Part shown: one piece after another, positions 8,698-17,295 of the stretch
How the letters are laid out: every line of letters starts with the position of its first letter
How positions within the stretch are numbered: the stretch's first letter is position 1
NCBI GenBank assembly: GCA_017501225.1
Contig: JAFVXH010000017.1
Span: forward strand, 19,456-83,455
Reading direction: 5' to 3'
From: Clostridia bacterium
GTDB taxonomy: Bacteria > Bacillota > Clostridia > Oscillospirales > CAG-272
DNA length: 64,000 nt
Translations under genes and position numbers: made by a program
The notes under the pieces: model-generated
What the model saw: the letters and a program-made list of their open reading frames with translations, nothing else
Database searches by the model: none
What the model was told of the DNA's origin: nothing

Positions 8698-9453
8698 ATG
8701 GCAGGCTCTGCTTATTTTGACTCGCTTTGCCGCGATGCACTCCGTTACGGACGCACGCAGGGCGAGGACGGCATCGGCACGATGCAGGAAAAGCGTCTGC
8801 ACGCCGTCATCAAGCACTATCTCTGCTCCGACCCGAACTGTCACGAGGTGGGGCTCGAGGGCAGCCGATATATCGCGGACGTGCGGATGGGAAATGCGAT
8901 CTTTGAGGTACAGACCGGCTCCTTTGCTCCCATGAGGGAGAAGATCGCCTACTGTCTTTCGCATACCGACGCCGTCGTGACGGTGGTGCATCCCATCAGT
9001 GTGATCAAGTGGGTATCCTGGGTGGATCCCGAAACGGCGACGGTTTCTCCGCGCCGCAAGGCTCCCAAGGAGAGAATCGAGGACCTTCTGTGCGAGCTGT
9101 ACTGTCTGCGGGAGCTTTTGGGGAATCCGCGGCTCCGTTTCCGTCTGCTTCTTTTGGAAACGCAGGATTTTCGGGTGCTGAGCAAGCAGAAAAACCGCAA
9201 ACGGGGCGCGGAGCGATACGAACGCATGCCGCTTTCCCTGATCGACGAGATCGAGTTTTCCTCGCGGGAGGATTTTCGTAGGTTTATCCCGAATGAGCTA
9301 CCCACTCATTTTACAGTCAAGCAGTTTTCCGCTTTGACGGGCATTCGGGGCGTGGACGCTTATTCCGCCGTACGGGTGCTGACCTCTCTCGGCTTGTTTG
9401 ATACGGGGGAGAAGATCGGACGGAGCATGGGCTTTGTGCGACGTGATCTGTAA
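8698..9453 (+). CDS. Uncharacterised protein, nuclease-like N-terminal domain and C-terminal helix-turn-helix
   Basis: I do not recognise a named gene. The first ~110 residues suggest a PD-(D/E)XK-like fold: a helix with Glu31 (QEKRLHAVIKHYL), then YIADVRMGNAIFEVQTGSF, where Asp61 and Glu70-x-Gln72 could be the metal-binding core (EXQ in place of EXK). DAVVTVVHPI and WVSWVDPETATVSPRRK follow. The last ~50 residues (TVKQFSALTGIRGVDAYSAV) look like a winged helix. Homologous proteins of unknown function are familiar from Clostridia. It is the last gene of the run from mreB, two bases after the Nfo-like gene, which supports a nucleic-acid role but does not prove it. Confidence 0.7.
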   Translation: MAGSAYFDSLCRDALRYGRTQGEDGIGTMQEKRLHAVIKHYLCSDPNCHEVGLEGSRYIADVRMGNAIFEVQTGSFAPMREKIAYCLSHTDAVVTVVHPISVIKWVSWVDPETATVSPRRKAPKERIEDLLCELYCLRELLGNPRLRFRLLLLETQDFRVLSKQKNRKRGAERYERMPLSLIDEIEFSSREDFRRFIPNELPTHFTVKQFSALTGIRGVDAYSAVRVLTSLGLFDTGEKIGRSMGFVRRDL

Positions 9454-9470
9454 AGCGCGACAGAATAAAA

Positions 9471-9504
9471 AGCGTCCGCAGCTGGCAAGCTGCGGACGCT
9501 TTTC
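9471..9504. terminator. Bidirectional terminator between convergent genes
   Basis: A perfect 12-bp stem (agcgtccgcagc / gctgcggacgct) with a six-base loop is flanked by AAAA and TTTT. It serves the nuclease-like gene on the plus strand and the LRR lipoprotein on the minus strand. Confidence 0.88.
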
Positions 9505-9521
9505 TATGTTGATATCAAATC

Positions 9522-10421
9522 TTATTCAGCAGGATCTTCGGGATCCGCGGGAGCATCGGGAACGGTGGGCTCGACGGGAGCTTCGGGAGCGATGGGACGC
9601 TCGGTCAAGGGCATCTCCTCGATGTAGGAAGCTGCGTAGGAGCCCTCGGGAGCGGTCAGAGAACCGATAAAGAGATTCTCGCTTCCGTCAAATGCGAACT
9701 TACCGATCGCGGTAACGCTTGCGGGAAGGTATACAGCCGCCAGCTTCTTGCAGTTGATGAAGGCACCGTCACCGATGGTCTGAACACCCTCAGCGATGAC
9801 GACCTCGGCAAGCTCTGCGCACTCCTGGAACGCGCCACCGCCAATGGTCTGTACGTTTGCGGGAACGTTGATCTCGGTCAAAGCCGTGCAAGCACCGAAT
9901 GCGAAGTTGCCGACGGTCTTGACGCCCGATCCGAGGTTTACCTCGGTCAGAGCCGTGCAGCCGTAGAAGGCACCCTCGCCGATGGTGGTCACGCTTGCGG
10001 GAAGCGTCAGCTCAGTGACGAGCGCACAGCCTGCAAACGCATACTTCTCGATGGTGGTAACGGTATCGGGGAGATTGATCGCGTTGATCTTGGAGCAGTA
10101 GTAGAACGCTTCCTCCGCGATGGTGGTGACGGTTCTGATATCGGTCGTGGTTTCGTCCGCAGGGTCGGAAACGTCAAGCTCGCGGGGAATATTCAGTGTG
10201 TGAGCCATATCCTTGCCGTTGTATCCGATGATGGCAACACTCTCGGTGTCAAGCGTCTCAAAATAGAAGCGCTCACCGGTCTCGGGAAAGTCAACGTAGG
10301 TGACTACGACGTCCTCTTGCTTATATTGATCAAGGTCGTCGCCTACCTCGCTATCGCCGTTGCACGCGCAAAGCGTAGCGATCATCAAAAGGGCGAGCAC
10401 AGCGGTAATGATCTTCTTCAT
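9522..10421 (-). CDS. BspA-like leucine-rich-repeat lipoprotein
   Basis: A secreted surface lipoprotein of 299 residues. The start at 10421 gives MKKIITAVLALLMIATLCAC, a signal peptide with a lipobox ending at Cys20. After a linker come five or six LRR_5 (BspA type) repeats of ~23 residues, such as ITTIGEGAFYGCTALTEVNL and VQTIGGGAFQECAELAEV. The C terminus is Pro-Glu rich. BspA-type repeats occur in many gut bacteria and may bind host or bacterial surfaces; the function here is unknown. A sigma-A promoter lies at 10460-10488. Confidence 0.88.
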   Translation of the reverse strand: MKKIITAVLALLMIATLCACNGDSEVGDDLDQYKQEDVVVTYVDFPETGERFYFETLDTESVAIIGYNGKDMAHTLNIPRELDVSDPADETTTDIRTVTTIAEEAFYYCSKINAINLPDTVTTIEKYAFAGCALVTELTLPASVTTIGEGAFYGCTALTEVNLGSGVKTVGNFAFGACTALTEINVPANVQTIGGGAFQECAELAEVVIAEGVQTIGDGAFINCKKLAAVYLPASVTAIGKFAFDGSENLFIGSLTAPEGSYAASYIEEMPLTERPIAPEAPVEPTVPDAPADPEDPAE

Positions 10422-10459
10422 AATGATCCTCCATATCGAGAAAAAAGTGTACATAGAAA

Positions 10460-10488
10460 ATTATACACGAGAAAACCCAAAAAGTCAA
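10460..10488 (-). promoter_or_regulatory. Sigma-A promoter of the LRR lipoprotein
   Basis: Read on the minus strand: TTGACT at 10488-10483, a 17-bp spacer, then TATAAT at 10465-10460. The start codon is about 38 bp downstream. Confidence 0.8.
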
Positions 10489-10591
10489 TAGATTTTGAGA
10501 TTGCTTTGTAAATATTTTTCGTTTTTTCGGTAAACTGCAAAAAAACAGAGCAAAAACGGTAAAAATATCGGAGCGATGTGGAGCGCGTGAT

Positions 10592-10620
10592 TGACATTCT
10601 TCCAAAACTGTTGTATAATA
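10592..10620 (+). promoter_or_regulatory. Sigma-A promoter of yifB/comM
   Basis: TTGACA at 10592-10597, 17 bp, TATAAT at 10615-10620. GAGAGGAGG and the ATG at 10669 follow. Confidence 0.88.
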
Positions 10621-10668
10621 TTGGCAGTATGTGCATCTATAATATAAGATGGAGAGGAGGAATGCGCG

Positions 10669-12213
10669 ATGCTGTCCTTGGTACACAGTGCGGGCTTTTG
10701 CGGAATCGAGGGCTTTCCCGTCGTGGTGGAATGCAACCAGAAGAACAATTTACAGGGCTTTGAGCTCGTAGGGCTTCCCGACCTTGCGGTCAAGGAGGCA
10801 AAGGAGCGCGTACGCACCGCCTGCCAGAACAGCGGCTATCCCTTTCCGTATTCCCGCATCACCGTCAATCTCGCTCCCGCTGACCGTAAAAAGGAGGGCT
10901 CGGTGTTCGACGCTGCCATTCTTTGCGCCATTCTGCACAGTGCGGGGACTATCCGCAGGGATATTTCTCTGGACGGCAAATGCATTGTCGGCGAGCTTTC
11001 TCTTTCGGGAAAGCTGCGTGGTGTGCGCGGCATTCTCTGTATGTGCGCATCCGCCAAGGAGCATGGCTTTCGTGAATTTTACGCCCCCGCGGAGAATGCC
11101 AAGGAGGCTGCCGCCGTCGGTGGAATTACCGTGTACGCCGTGGAAAATATGCGCCAGCTGGTGGAGCACCTCAACGGTGAGAAGCTCCTGACGCCCATGG
11201 AGCAGGACAGTGCCGCTTTTTCCGTCCGTGCGGACAAATACGAGGCAGACTTTTTCGACGTGCGCGGACAAAGCATGGCAAAAAGAGCCATGGAGATCGC
11301 AGCCGCGGGCGGACACAACATTCTGCTCATCGGTCCTCCCGGAACGGGCAAGTCCATGCTTGCAAAGCGCTTGCCCACCATTCTGCCTCCCCTGACCTTT
11401 GCGGAGGCGATCGAAACCACCAAGATCCACTCGGTTGCGGGCACGCTTCCCGAGGACGTGTCACTCCTCTCGGTGCGTCCCTTCCGAGCGCCTCATCACA
11501 CGATGAGCCCCGTCAGCCTTGTGGGCGGCGGCGTCAATCCCATGCCGGGCGAGGTGTCGCTTGCCAATAACGGCGTGCTGTTTCTTGATGAGCTTCCGGA
11601 ATTTCCCAAGCAGGTCACCGACGCACTCCGTCAGCCCCTGGAGGACCGACGCGTCACCATTACGCGCGCCAACGGACGCGTGACCTTTCCGTGCTCCTTT
11701 ATGCTGGTAGGCGCGATGAACCCCTGCCGGTGCGGGTATTTCGGTCATCCGACACGTCGGTGCACCTGCAAGCCCGAGGAGGTCAAGAGATACATCTCGC
11801 GCATCAGCGGTCCGATGCTGGACCGTATGGATATTCAGATCGAGCTTCCCTCGCTTTCCTACGACGAGATCTCAGCCCCCGATGAGAGGGCGGAGAGATC
11901 CGAGGTCATCCGCGAGCGCGTCACCGCGGCGCGTGCCTTTGCGCAAAAGCGGATGGAGGGCAGAGGCAGTGCCGTCTTCTGCAACGCGCAATTGGATGCC
12001 GCGGGCATTCACGAGTTCTGCGTCATGGACGCACAGGCAAGCGCGCTGCTCAAAACGGCATATGAGAGAATGGGACTGAGCGCACGCGGATACGACCGCA
12101 TTTTGCGCGTCGCGCGCACCATTGCCGATCTTGCCGGCAGTGAGAATATTTGCGCCCCGCACATTGCCGAGGCGATCCAGCTTCGCAGTCTGGACCGCAA
12201 ATATTGGTCCTGA
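10669..12213 (+). CDS. comM: YifB/ComM family Mg-chelatase-like AAA+ ATPase
   Basis: The 514-residue protein has the ChlI-type N-terminal domain (GIEGFPVVVECN, VGLPDLAVKEAKERVRTA), the AAA+ core with Walker A GPPGTGKSMLAKRLP, Walker B VLFLDELPEF and ALRQPLEDRRVTITRA, and a cysteine-rich insert (CRCGYFGHPTRRCTC). The C-terminal Mg_chelatase_C domain ends at LRSLDRKYW. In Gram-negative bacteria ComM is a helicase for branch migration in natural transformation. In Clostridia the same protein is widespread, with less certain function. GAGGAGG precedes the ATG. It has its own promoter at 10592. Confidence 0.93.
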   Translation: MLSLVHSAGFCGIEGFPVVVECNQKNNLQGFELVGLPDLAVKEAKERVRTACQNSGYPFPYSRITVNLAPADRKKEGSVFDAAILCAILHSAGTIRRDISLDGKCIVGELSLSGKLRGVRGILCMCASAKEHGFREFYAPAENAKEAAAVGGITVYAVENMRQLVEHLNGEKLLTPMEQDSAAFSVRADKYEADFFDVRGQSMAKRAMEIAAAGGHNILLIGPPGTGKSMLAKRLPTILPPLTFAEAIETTKIHSVAGTLPEDVSLLSVRPFRAPHHTMSPVSLVGGGVNPMPGEVSLANNGVLFLDELPEFPKQVTDALRQPLEDRRVTITRANGRVTFPCSFMLVGAMNPCRCGYFGHPTRRCTCKPEEVKRYISRISGPMLDRMDIQIELPSLSYDEISAPDERAERSEVIRERVTAARAFAQKRMEGRGSAVFCNAQLDAAGIHEFCVMDAQASALLKTAYERMGLSARGYDRILRVARTIADLAGSENICAPHIAEAIQLRSLDRKYWS

Positions 12214-12257
12214 CAAAACGGTCACAGAACGATTGATTTTGGGAAGGAGGAGTTTTT

Positions 12258-13427
12258 GTGAGCGAGCTTCTTTGTAAACTGTTTGTCAAAAATTATCAGG
12301 ACACCCGCAATACGCAGGTGCGCGCGGCGTACGGAACGATGGCAAGCATCGTCGGCATCGTCGTCAACCTGATTTTGTTTTCCGCGAAATTCGTCATCGG
12401 AACGGTCGTGGGCTCGGTCGCGATCACGGCTGACGCAATGAACAATCTTTCGGATGCGGCGTCGCAGATCGTTTCTCTGATCTCCTTCCGCATCAGCGCA
12501 CAGCCCGCCGACCGCGAGCATCCCTTCGGTCACGCCCGTATCGAGTACGTGGCATCCATGATCGTGTCCTTCCTGATTCTTCTGATCGGTGTAGAGCTTC
12601 TCAAGGAGTCGGTCACAAAGATCTTTTCTCCCGACATGCCCGAACGAAGCTGGGTTGCCGCAGGAATTCTTGCGGGCTCCGTGCTTTTCAAGCTCTGGCT
12701 TTGCATCTTTAACCGAAAGATCGCAAAGAGGATCGATTCGAGCGTGATGCGCGCGACCGCAGCGGACTGTTTGTCCGATGCGTTTTCCACGGGTGCTGTG
12801 CTGATCTGCACGCTTCTGCTTCTCATCTTCAAAAATTGGACCTTCAATCTGGACGCCTACATGGGCGTGGCAGTCGCGATCTTTATTTTCGTCGCGGGCA
12901 TCAAAATTCTGTTGGAAAGCAAAAACGCCATCCTAGGAGAAGCCCCCTCGGAGGAGATCGTTGCGGCGATCCTTGCGGTGGTGGAGCAATATCCCGAGGC
13001 GATCGGCGTGCACGATATGGTGGTACACAATTACGGACCGGGGCACGTCATTGCCACCTTCCACGTCGAGGTGGACGGTGAATCGGATATCTTCCATTCC
13101 CATGACGTGATCGATACCATTGAGCAGCGCCTGCGCCGCGAATGCGGGATCGAGGCGACGATCCATCTGGACCCCATCGTTACCAACGACGAGGAGGTCA
13201 ACCGCCTTCGCGAGGAGGCTGCCGCCTGCGTCAAGCGCGTACATGAGTCCCTGTGCATCCACGATTTCCGCTTTGTCAAGGGGGAAACGCACAGCAACCT
13301 GATCTTTGACGTCACGGTTCCGTTTGAAATCAAAATGAGCGACAGCGAGGTCTGTGATCGGATCGCGGAGGAGATCGGCAGATTGGATCCCAAGTTCTTT
13401 GTGGTGCTTACGGTCGATCGCGTTTGA
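12258..13427 (+). CDS. Cation diffusion facilitator family transporter
   Basis: This is a proton-coupled efflux pump for divalent metals such as zinc, manganese or iron. The start is GTG at 12258, seven bases after GGAAGGAGG. Six membrane segments occupy residues ~25-225. The metal-site aspartates are in TADAMNNLSDAASQ (TM2) and RATAADCLSDAFST (TM5). A cytoplasmic ZT-dimer domain (DMVVHNYGPGHVIATFHVEVDG) follows, and then a further C-terminal region to residue 389 that is longer than in minimal CDF proteins. Metal preference cannot be read from the sequence. It follows yifB by 44 bp and may be co-transcribed. Confidence 0.92.
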   Translation: MSELLCKLFVKNYQDTRNTQVRAAYGTMASIVGIVVNLILFSAKFVIGTVVGSVAITADAMNNLSDAASQIVSLISFRISAQPADREHPFGHARIEYVASMIVSFLILLIGVELLKESVTKIFSPDMPERSWVAAGILAGSVLFKLWLCIFNRKIAKRIDSSVMRATAADCLSDAFSTGAVLICTLLLLIFKNWTFNLDAYMGVAVAIFIFVAGIKILLESKNAILGEAPSEEIVAAILAVVEQYPEAIGVHDMVVHNYGPGHVIATFHVEVDGESDIFHSHDVIDTIEQRLRRECGIEATIHLDPIVTNDEEVNRLREEAAACVKRVHESLCIHDFRFVKGETHSNLIFDVTVPFEIKMSDSEVCDRIAEEIGRLDPKFFVVLTVDRV

Positions 13428-13469
13428 AGTCCTAAATGTTAAAATTTTTGAAGTTTTTTATAAATTCCA

Positions 13470-13498
13470 TTGCAATTTGCGGGTGGATATGGTATACT
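13470..13498 (+). promoter_or_regulatory. Sigma-A promoter of the acyl-CoA ligase gene
   Basis: TTGCAA at 13470-13475, 17 bp, TATACT at 13493-13498. The start codon lies 43 bp downstream. Confidence 0.7.
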
Positions 13499-13541
13499 AC
13501 TCTTGCAAATGAGGTTTTGAAAACCGGAAAGGTGTAATTTT

Positions 13542-15248
13542 ATGGCGAAATATGAAAATTATTCGACAGTCGTGTATGAAAATCTGAAAAAGATGTATCA
13601 CGTCAGTGCGGACAAATACGGTGATAAAGCAGTTTTTATGCAAAAGGAGAACGGCACTTACCGCAGTATTTCCTACCGTCAGTACTGCTCGGACGTTGAC
13701 GCGCTCGGCACGGCTCTGCTCGCTCGCGGCTTTGGCGGCAAACGGATCATCGTCAGCGGAGAGAACTGCTACGCGTGGGTGACTGCGTACATGGCAGTTA
13801 TTTGCGGCGTCGGCGTGGTCGTTCCCACGGATAAGGAGCTTCCCGCAGAGGAGATCGCGAACATTGCCAACATTTCCGAGGCATCCGCCGTGATCTACTC
13901 CTCCAAGATCGCAGATAAGATCGCGAGCATTGACGAAAAGGTTACGCGCATCACCTTTGAGTCGCTTCCCGCGCTCATCAAGGAGGGAAGGAATCTGATC
14001 AAGAAGGGCAATCGCGCGTTCCTGGATGCTAAGATCGATTCGCACGCCATGTCCGCGCTGATCTTTACGTCGGGCACGACGGGTGTTTCCAAGGGCGTTA
14101 TGCTCTCGCACCGCAATATCTGCTTCAATCTTTCCGAGATGTGTCAGATGTTCTATATCGGCGAGAACGACGTCTTCCTCTCGGTGCTTCCTTTGCACCA
14201 CGTCTATGAATGCACCTGCGGATTTTTGTGCCTGGTATACCGCGGCTGTACCGTTGCCTTCTCCGAGGGCTTGCGCTATATCACGCGCAATATGCAGGAG
14301 GTCCATCCGACCATGATGCTCTGCGTACCGCTGCTGCTGGAAACGCTGTATAACAAGGTCTGGGCAAGCATCCGCAAGCAGGGGCTTGAGAAAAAGGTCA
14401 AGGCGGCAATCATCGCGACCAATGCGATCCCGGGTGCAAAAGCGAGAATGGCGGCAAAGAAGCGTATCTTCTCGGACATTCACAAGAACTTCGGCGGTCA
14501 GCTGCGCGCGCTCATCTCGGGCGGTGCTGCAGTGGATCCCATGGTGCTCAAGGGCTTGCGCGACCTCGGTCTGTGCGGCTATCAGGGCTACGGCCTTACC
14601 GAGTGCGCGCCTCTGGCGGCGCTCAACCGCGATACCTTCTACAACGACAAATCCGCCGGCATGGCAACTCCCAACGGCGTTCTGGATATTTACGATATGC
14701 AGGATGACGGAACGGGTGAGATCCGCTATAAGGGCGATAACATTATGATCGGCTACTACAAGGCCCCGGAGCTGACTGCGGAGGTCATTCGCGACGGATG
14801 GTTCTACACAGGGGACCTCGGATATATGGATTCCAACGGATTTTTGTATATCACGGGACGTAAGAAGAACGTGATCGTGACCTCCAACGGCAAGAACATC
14901 TTCCCCGAGGAGCTGGAAACCTACCTCAACCGCACCAATTTTGTTGCGGAATCCGTGGTGGTCGGTTATATCAATCCCAAGAAGAAGGATTACGATATCG
15001 TTGCGATCTTAGTCCCCGATCGCGAGAGATTGGAGGAGGTCTACGGCAAGAGATACACGCAAAAGCAGGTAGATCTGGAAATGAAGAAGGCGATCAGCGA
15101 GGTCAACTGCATCGTGCAGTCCTACAAGCGGATCGAAACCTACGTGCTTCGCGAGGAGGAATTCCCCAAGAACACCTCGCGCAAGATCAAGCGCGCAGGG
15201 CTGGCGGACGCGGCTTACGACGCTTACCGCAAAAAGATCGGCGAATAA
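13542..15248 (+). CDS. Long-chain fatty-acid--CoA ligase (AMP-forming)
   Basis: An adenylate-forming enzyme of 568 residues in the FadD/long-chain acyl-CoA synthetase branch. The P-loop is ALIFTSGTTGVSKGVMLSH; A5 is GYGLTECAP; the hinge is FYTGDLGYMDSNGFLYITGRKKN; and the adenylation lysine region is EFPKNTSRKIKR. It activates fatty acids with ATP and CoA for lipid remodelling or breakdown. No beta-oxidation genes are nearby, so membrane lipid or fatty-acid salvage is as likely as catabolism. It is a single-gene unit with promoter at 13470 and terminator at 15251. Confidence 0.9.
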   Translation: MAKYENYSTVVYENLKKMYHVSADKYGDKAVFMQKENGTYRSISYRQYCSDVDALGTALLARGFGGKRIIVSGENCYAWVTAYMAVICGVGVVVPTDKELPAEEIANIANISEASAVIYSSKIADKIASIDEKVTRITFESLPALIKEGRNLIKKGNRAFLDAKIDSHAMSALIFTSGTTGVSKGVMLSHRNICFNLSEMCQMFYIGENDVFLSVLPLHHVYECTCGFLCLVYRGCTVAFSEGLRYITRNMQEVHPTMMLCVPLLLETLYNKVWASIRKQGLEKKVKAAIIATNAIPGAKARMAAKKRIFSDIHKNFGGQLRALISGGAAVDPMVLKGLRDLGLCGYQGYGLTECAPLAALNRDTFYNDKSAGMATPNGVLDIYDMQDDGTGEIRYKGDNIMIGYYKAPELTAEVIRDGWFYTGDLGYMDSNGFLYITGRKKNVIVTSNGKNIFPEELETYLNRTNFVAESVVVGYINPKKKDYDIVAILVPDRERLEEVYGKRYTQKQVDLEMKKAISEVNCIVQSYKRIETYVLREEEFPKNTSRKIKRAGLADAAYDAYRKKIGE

Positions 15249-15250
15249 CA

Positions 15251-15291
15251 AACAGCGGCGCAACGCTCCGAGTGAGCGTTGCGCCGCTGTT
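15251..15291. terminator. Strong bidirectional terminator
   Basis: A perfect 18-bp inverted repeat (aacagcggcgcaacgctc and its complement) with a 5-base loop lies between the convergent acyl-CoA ligase and M14 carboxypeptidase genes. No long T-run follows, but stem stability and position support termination in both directions. Confidence 0.75.
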
Positions 15292-15303
15292 ATGATTCAG
15301 GCG

Positions 15304-16419
15304 TTATTTTTCCAAAAAATAGTGTGCGGTCAGAGGTAACAGATCAAAATTATCTTCCCAGATGGGGGCGAATTTTTCATAGTCCAGGGGGCAAAGACCG
15401 ATCCCCGTTTCGACGGTGATGGCGATCAAGCCCTCCTCCAAGGCGCACCAATCGCTATAGGACGCGTCGTTGTTCTTCTCGCTCTTGATCTCATATCCCG
15501 TACGGCGGCTGACGGCAGCCGTAAAATCCAGCGTGGCTTGCGCGAGCGCGCCCGTCTGTCCGCAGTTCCAGTAAAGCACCTCGCCTTGCGAATGGATGCA
15601 AAGCACGGCTTGGACGTTGTCAAGCCTTTGCGTCAGGTCTACCAGAGCCCTCGTTTCGGGCTCGGACGCCGCGCGCGGCCCCTTGTATTGCACACAGCAG
15701 GGGCGCCCCGCGCCGCCGTACTGCTCCCACAGCGCGTCAAAGTTGCGGTTGAGGTCGGTGCCGCCTGCGTTTGCCTTCCAATATTGCAGATAGCTGTCGA
15801 TCCTGGTCTGGCTCGTGTATCCGTCCGCAAGATCCTTTTCGTAGATCTTTTGTATCTGCTCGCGAAGTGTCGGGTCGGAAATGGCGTCAAGACCCGCTTG
15901 CGAGAGCATGATACCGTCGGGATTGCACATGGGAAGGATGTAGAAGGCACACTCGGAGAACAGGGTGGAGTAGGGGATCCCCTCATAGCTGCCCGTGTTG
16001 TAATAGGTCAGGTAGAATTCGATTTGCGCCATGGCAAGCAGCGGCGTCAGATATTCGCGTCCGTGGATGCCCGCGCTGACGATGACTTGCTTTTTTGCCT
16101 GACGGTTTCCCAGGATCGCGAGCGGAATGCTCCGTCCGTCAAGAGAGTGACCCGCCGTTTCCACAAGGAGCAGATCGGGATACGCCGCTTGCAGTGCGGC
16201 AAGATCCGCGATACATTCGGCATGCGCATATTCGCGCTTTGAGAGATCCACGATCCCGTCGCGTGTCAGAAATTCCGCGGCGACAGCTGCGCCCGCAAAG
16301 GAGTCGCTGTCGCCCGGTGTGCCCGTCTGTGTTCCCGAGCCGTCAAGAGGGGGAAGCGCGCAGGAGACAAGCAAGAGCGTCAGCGCCGCGGTCAAAAGAA
16401 GGCATAGAAGCCGTTTCAT
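15304..16419 (-). CDS. M14 family zinc carboxypeptidase lipoprotein
   Basis: An exported metallocarboxypeptidase of 371 residues. From the ATG at 16419 the protein starts with a signal peptide and a lipobox ending at Cys20 (LLLVSC), so it is probably lipid-anchored outside the cell. The M14 zinc ligands are His119 and Glu122 in SAGIHGREYLTP and the later His in CIHSQGEV. Substrate-binding NPDGIML and DLNRNFD and the catalytic Glu in ITVETGIG are all present. Gut Clostridia use such enzymes on peptides or on peptidoglycan stems (gamma-D-glutamyl-diaminopimelate). The open frame extends far upstream, but that stretch covers a promoter and has no signal sequence. Confidence 0.9.
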   Translation of the reverse strand: MKRLLCLLLTAALTLLLVSCALPPLDGSGTQTGTPGDSDSFAGAAVAAEFLTRDGIVDLSKREYAHAECIADLAALQAAYPDLLLVETAGHSLDGRSIPLAILGNRQAKKQVIVSAGIHGREYLTPLLAMAQIEFYLTYYNTGSYEGIPYSTLFSECAFYILPMCNPDGIMLSQAGLDAISDPTLREQIQKIYEKDLADGYTSQTRIDSYLQYWKANAGGTDLNRNFDALWEQYGGAGRPCCVQYKGPRAASEPETRALVDLTQRLDNVQAVLCIHSQGEVLYWNCGQTGALAQATLDFTAAVSRRTGYEIKSEKNNDASYSDWCALEEGLIAITVETGIGLCPLDYEKFAPIWEDNFDLLPLTAHYFLEK

Positions 16420-16470
16420 AAAAGCCTTTCTGCAAAAAAGGAGCTTTTTTGCTTGTTTGATATTTTTCTC

Positions 16471-16479
16471 ATTATAGCA
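16471..16479 (-). promoter_or_regulatory. Extended -10 promoter of the M14 peptidase
   Basis: On the minus strand, TGC-TATAAT reads from 16479 to 16471, an extended -10 element 52 bp upstream of the start. The -35 region (GGATTT) is poor. Its 16-bp -10 neighbourhood is repeated in inverted form at 16577-16592. Confidence 0.6.
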
Positions 16480-16555
16480 TAGGTTGCTTAAAAAATCCAC
16501 CCCCGCGCGGCAGTATTCACAAAATATTTGCCTTTTTTGCTTTTTCAATCCTTTC

Positions 16556-16584
16556 TTGACAACAAAGGGGGATTGTGCTATAAT
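16556..16584 (+). promoter_or_regulatory. Sigma-A promoter of the pncC-metF-metH operon
   Basis: TTGACA at 16556-16561, 17 bp, TATAAT at 16579-16584, a full consensus. The leader to the pncC start is ~140 nt and holds two hairpins, one at ~16645-16663 and one, GC-rich, at 16668-16687 (aggggga/tccccct). It has no recognisable SAM or cobalamin riboswitch core. The 16420-16731 interval contains nothing else that I can see. Confidence 0.85.
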
Positions 16585-16731
16585 GAGAAAAACGGAAATA
16601 CGGCACATCCGTCTTTCGGACAAGAAGGGCACGGAGCCAGATCGCGCAAGGGTTTTCCCTGCGTGACAGGGGGACGGGCGTCCCCCTTTGCTTGTTTTCG
16701 GAGGATGTTTGGTGAGCCGCGAGGAGGAAGC

Positions 16732-17244
16732 ATGGAGCAAGAGAAGCTGTTCGATCGGAGCGCGGGCGCGCTGATAGAATACTGTCGCACACACGGCTTG
16801 ACCGTCGCGACCGCGGAATCCTGCACGGGTGGGTTGATCGCCTCGCTTCTGACCGACGTGCCGGGTAGCTCGGCAGTGGTTATGGGCGGCTGTGTTGCCT
16901 ATACCAACGAGGTCAAGCAAGCAGTTCTCGGCGTGCCTGCAAGCGTGATTTCGGAGCATACCGAGGTCAGCGCTCCGTGTGCCGCCGCCATGGCGGAGGG
17001 AGCAAGACGCCTGATGGGCGCATCGCTTGCCGTATCGACAACGGGATATGCGGGCCCCGGCGGAGGAAATGAGAAGAATCCCGTCGGCACGGTCTATCTT
17101 GCGATCGCGAGCAGGACGGGAACCGTTACAAAACGGTTCGAGGCTCCCGTGGGATCAAGCCGTACCGAGGTCAAGCGGCTTGCTGCTCTGTTTGCGATCT
17201 CGCTCCTTCTGGAGAGCGCGAGAGAGAATGAGAACAGACCGTAA
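16732..17244 (+). CDS. pncC: Nicotinamide-nucleotide amidohydrolase, CinA C-terminal type
   Basis: The 170-residue protein consists only of the CinA C-terminal domain, which deamidates nicotinamide mononucleotide in NAD recycling. The signatures are VATAESCTGGLIASLLTDVPGSS, GGCVAYTNEVKQ and GYAGPGGGNEKNPVGTVYLAI. The N-terminal molybdopterin-like domain of full CinA is absent. The start at 16732 follows GAGGAGGAAGC. It leads an operon with metF and metH, separated from metF by 51 bp. The link between NMN recycling and methionine synthesis is not obvious. Confidence 0.9.
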   Translation: MEQEKLFDRSAGALIEYCRTHGLTVATAESCTGGLIASLLTDVPGSSAVVMGGCVAYTNEVKQAVLGVPASVISEHTEVSAPCAAAMAEGARRLMGASLAVSTTGYAGPGGGNEKNPVGTVYLAIASRTGTVTKRFEAPVGSSRTEVKRLAALFAISLLLESARENENRP

Positions 17245-17295
17245 GCGCTTGCTCCGAGTGCCGAATCAAAAGAAAATCCAACCGTGGAGGTTTAT

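Noticed and set aside
16585..16731. SAM or cobalamin riboswitch in the methionine operon leader
   Set aside because: I looked for the conserved SAM-I and B12-box cores and found none; only two simple hairpins are visible. A weak case for an attenuator remains.
15304..16959. A 551-residue form of the M14 peptidase starting at 16959
   Set aside because: The extra 180 codons run over the divergent promoter region and the pncC gene. The start at 16419 gives a proper signal peptide and lipobox.
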